Of a stretch of DNA of 7,564 bases, positions 7,101 to 7,564 are shown piece after piece. This stretch comes from an uncultured Lysobacter sp. (GTDB taxonomy: Bacteria; Pseudomonadota; Gammaproteobacteria; Xanthomonadales; Xanthomonadaceae). The notes below the pieces were generated by a model, which did no database searches, was not told the DNA's origin, and worked only from the letters and a program-made list of their open reading frames with translations. Both the position numbers and the translations under genes were made by a program. Positions within the stretch are counted from its first letter, which is position 1. Each line of letters opens with the position of its first letter. The stretch covers positions 1 through 7,564 of the forward strand of contig CALTXS010000038.1 in NCBI GenBank assembly GCA_943913335.1, given 5' to 3'.

Positions 7101-7564
7101 GTCTTCGGGTGACAGCAGTTGCAGTCGTTGCGGAAAGGTTTCGTCGACGGCGTTGCCTTCGCCATAGGCACGCAGGACATAGATCAGCTCATCGCCGACA
7201 CGTGCATGCGCGGAGTCTGCCCATACGCCATCCCACTCGGCCTGCATGACGGGTGCCGGATCGACGTCGATCGTGGCGAGTGCCGACACCAGGTCGGTAT
7301 CGTTGGCGCGATAAACCAGAATCTCCGCCTTGCGAATGAAGGAGGCATAGTTGCTGTACGCGGTAAACGCCACCGGCTTGGTGATGTGTCCGTTCTCGAA
7401 AGCTGCGTACGAGGAACCCGACACACTCATTTGCGTCGAGCCCAGCGTCGGATCCTCGGTTGCCCAAATCATGCCGCCATCGGGCAGACTGACGCTCCAA
7501 GTCTGGCCGTTGACATTGTCCGGACTCGGCAATGCGGGCGGCGCCACGCGCGGCGCTGCACTGA
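4107..7564 (-). CDS. Large outer-membrane beta-barrel protein of the type paired with DUF11/SpaA-like repeat proteins (5' end missing)
   Basis: The frame is open from the right edge to a TGA at 4109-4107, giving 1151 complete residues. The true start lies outside: residues S-A-A-P-R precede the first candidate start, a GTG at 7547, and no signal peptide is visible. Counting from that GTG, residues 1-265 are beta-rich and probably periplasmic. A W-F-A-V-A-L-A-D-L strand at about 266 and a conserved module at 349-504 (DPDSYYPVYGDD at 349, GSLYYLRDTDV at 448, GRILLSRPL at 496) follow. From about 543 to the end, short alternating strands separated by polar Asp/Asn/Gly turns form a barrel, which I estimate at about two dozen strands. 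The last strand ends WFLNMTGRY, with Y, G, M, L and W alternating back from the terminus, as in the BAM recognition signal. The visible part has no cysteine. From memory, the YYPVYGDD and GYNFTDFSDDLT motifs mark uncharacterised barrels, often annotated OmpA- or TonB-receptor-like, beside DUF11 genes. Role inferred: export or anchoring of the downstream product. The barrel call is firm; the function is not. Confidence 0.88.
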   Translation of the reverse strand, partial: SAAPRVAPPALPSPDNVNGQTWSVSLPDGGMIWATEDPTLGSTQMSVSGSSYAAFENGHITKPVAFTAYSNYASFIRKAEILVYRANDTDLVSALATIDVDPAPVMQAEWDGVWADSAHARVGDELIYVLRAYGEGNAVDETFPQRLQLLSPEDVQRGNEIGRRQTERLTGIALNIDQALQQQRIDATYGRSTLRQQNIRVAGSRIRIQGRNVPDGYALTINGDTVPVDLERKFVAEYLEPIGAHAYAVQLKQGSDVIDHALNVNVTGKYWFAVALADLTFSGNDVSGSIEPFRNDPRADEDLLTEGRLAFYLKAKTRGRYLITAQADTREREVRDLFTGFWKADPQDAFRRLDPDSYYPVYGDDSTTYRDVDTMGRLYARVDWDGNQALWGNYNTGLTGTEYAQYNRSLYGAALDWRQRKTNAWGDPQRQLRVFGSDSQTVPGHNEFEGTGGSLYYLRDTDVLRGSERVVIERRDPTTGRVMSTVELARGADYDIDELQGRILLSRPLERITRDGVPSLTTDAPLAGYLQVLMVDYEAVPATGAPKNIGVGLRGKQWFGDHIGVGVTYVDENRSGDDYNLAGVDLTLQAGKGTYLQIEQSRSHASSMDVYRSDNGGLSFDPITSGRPDQKGTARAIEARMNLRELGWTQNDWSAAAWNRNVSSGYSVARYQPGVEVHETGAELMGQLTRAMSLYGRYSKAERGDDALEQGQLTAEWRLNENTSWAAEWRRVTETRQGLSATGDLAALQFKHRAGSQWEYWLTGQKTLSNDDGRYADNDALAAGAKYLFGNLSSIGAEVTTGDRGDAAQVNAEYRLSADHSFYANYTTVTDSTQRDPLFNPQLQDGWTLGQRWRLGNRINVFNESQYLKSPNDTALNHVFGMDFYPSAGWNAGFKLSNGRIDKSNGEVERKAVSVTGGRTSESTQWQSKVEWRRDRGVELREQWVTTNHLQRKVNDSLRLAARFNWSETTDALDPTVGAKFVEGNFGFAYRPWDNTRYALFGRYTYLYDVSALQQTGERVAYYDQRSQVLSLEGIYHPSPNWEWAGKIARRAGEVRYGRLQGEWADADTTFAAAQVRYGIGQTDWNVLGEYRWLSVRPDGGRRSGALLAVDRDIGRNFRIGLGYNFTDFSDDLTNFDYDHRRWFLNMTGRY
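4110..5921 (-). other. C-terminal outer-membrane barrel domain of the upstream protein
   Basis: About 604 residues begin at N-I-G-V-G-L-R-G, with repeated strand pairs such as I-G-V-G-V-T-Y, T-Y-L-Q-I-E-Q, S-L-Y-G-R-Y, A-L-F-G-R-Y-T-Y-L-Y and F-R-I-G-L-G-Y-N-F. Aromatic residues sit at strand ends and Asp/Asn/Gly-rich loops lie between them. The terminal Tyr belongs to a BAM-type beta-signal. The strand number is estimated from length only. Confidence 0.8.
4116..4119 (-). promoter_or_regulatory. Probable Shine-Dalgarno (GGGA) for the repeat-protein gene, inside the upstream coding end
   Basis: On the minus strand the last codons of the barrel gene read ACG GGA CGA TAC TGA. The GGGA lies eight bases before the ATG at 4107, a workable spacing. 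It is short, so initiation probably also depends on ribosomes terminating at the overlapping TGA. Confidence 0.5.

Noticed and set aside
7545..7547. GTG as the true start of the barrel gene
   Set aside because: The frame stays open upstream to the window edge, no signal peptide follows the GTG, and an outer-membrane protein needs one. It is only the first possible start inside the window.
4107..7564. A TonB-dependent receptor
   Set aside because: No TonB box or plug domain is seen in the visible part, and the N-terminal half looks like Ig-like and family-specific beta modules. The missing N-terminus keeps this slightly open.

Overview
The window holds the adjoining ends of two very large minus-strand genes and almost nothing else. 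It reads like a chromosomal segment of a Gram-negative bacterium: one product is an outer-membrane beta-barrel protein with a C-terminal aromatic beta-signal, and the other has an N-terminal Sec-type signal peptide. The moderately high G+C, the codon use (TTA, CTA and TCA are rare) and my recollection of similar gene pairs suggest a gammaproteobacterium, perhaps of the Xanthomonadales/Lysobacterales. That placement is weak and no phylogenetic marker is present.

Layout, in the direction of transcription (right to left). (1) 7564 to 4107: the C-terminal 1151 residues of a cysteine-free protein whose start lies beyond the right edge. It has beta-rich, probably periplasmic domains, then a conserved YYPVYGDD-containing module, then a roughly 600-residue outer-membrane barrel ending in ...NMTGRY. 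(2) 4107 to 1: the first 1369 codons of a giant secreted protein that runs off the left edge with no stop. Its order is signal peptide, NPSFE-type N-terminal beta domain, Calx-beta-like module, DUF11-like module, then seven complete SpaA/prealbumin-like (CnaB-type) units and the start of an eighth. Each unit begins on a strand of the form L-x-K (lost in unit 6) and closes on a strand of the form C-x-x-x-N.

The genes overlap by one base (TGATG), with a GGGA motif just upstream, so they are very probably co-transcribed and translationally coupled. The simplest model is a surface system in which the barrel protein sits in the outer membrane and the repeat protein is an exported, stalk-like surface protein that may use the barrel for anchoring or passage. 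The pairing is visible in the sequence; the functional link is inference.

The most interesting observation is in the repeats. Six of the seven complete units keep a Lys (first strand), a Glu (before the P-x-G-aromatic turn) and an Asn (last strand) at the positions that form spontaneous intramolecular isopeptide bonds in Gram-positive CnaB domains. All seven also carry a Cys pair. Unit 6 has lost the Lys and the Glu but kept the Asn and both Cys. The repeats may therefore be cross-linked in two ways. No RNA genes, mobile elements, CRISPR arrays or terminators were seen, and there is no intergenic DNA in the window.
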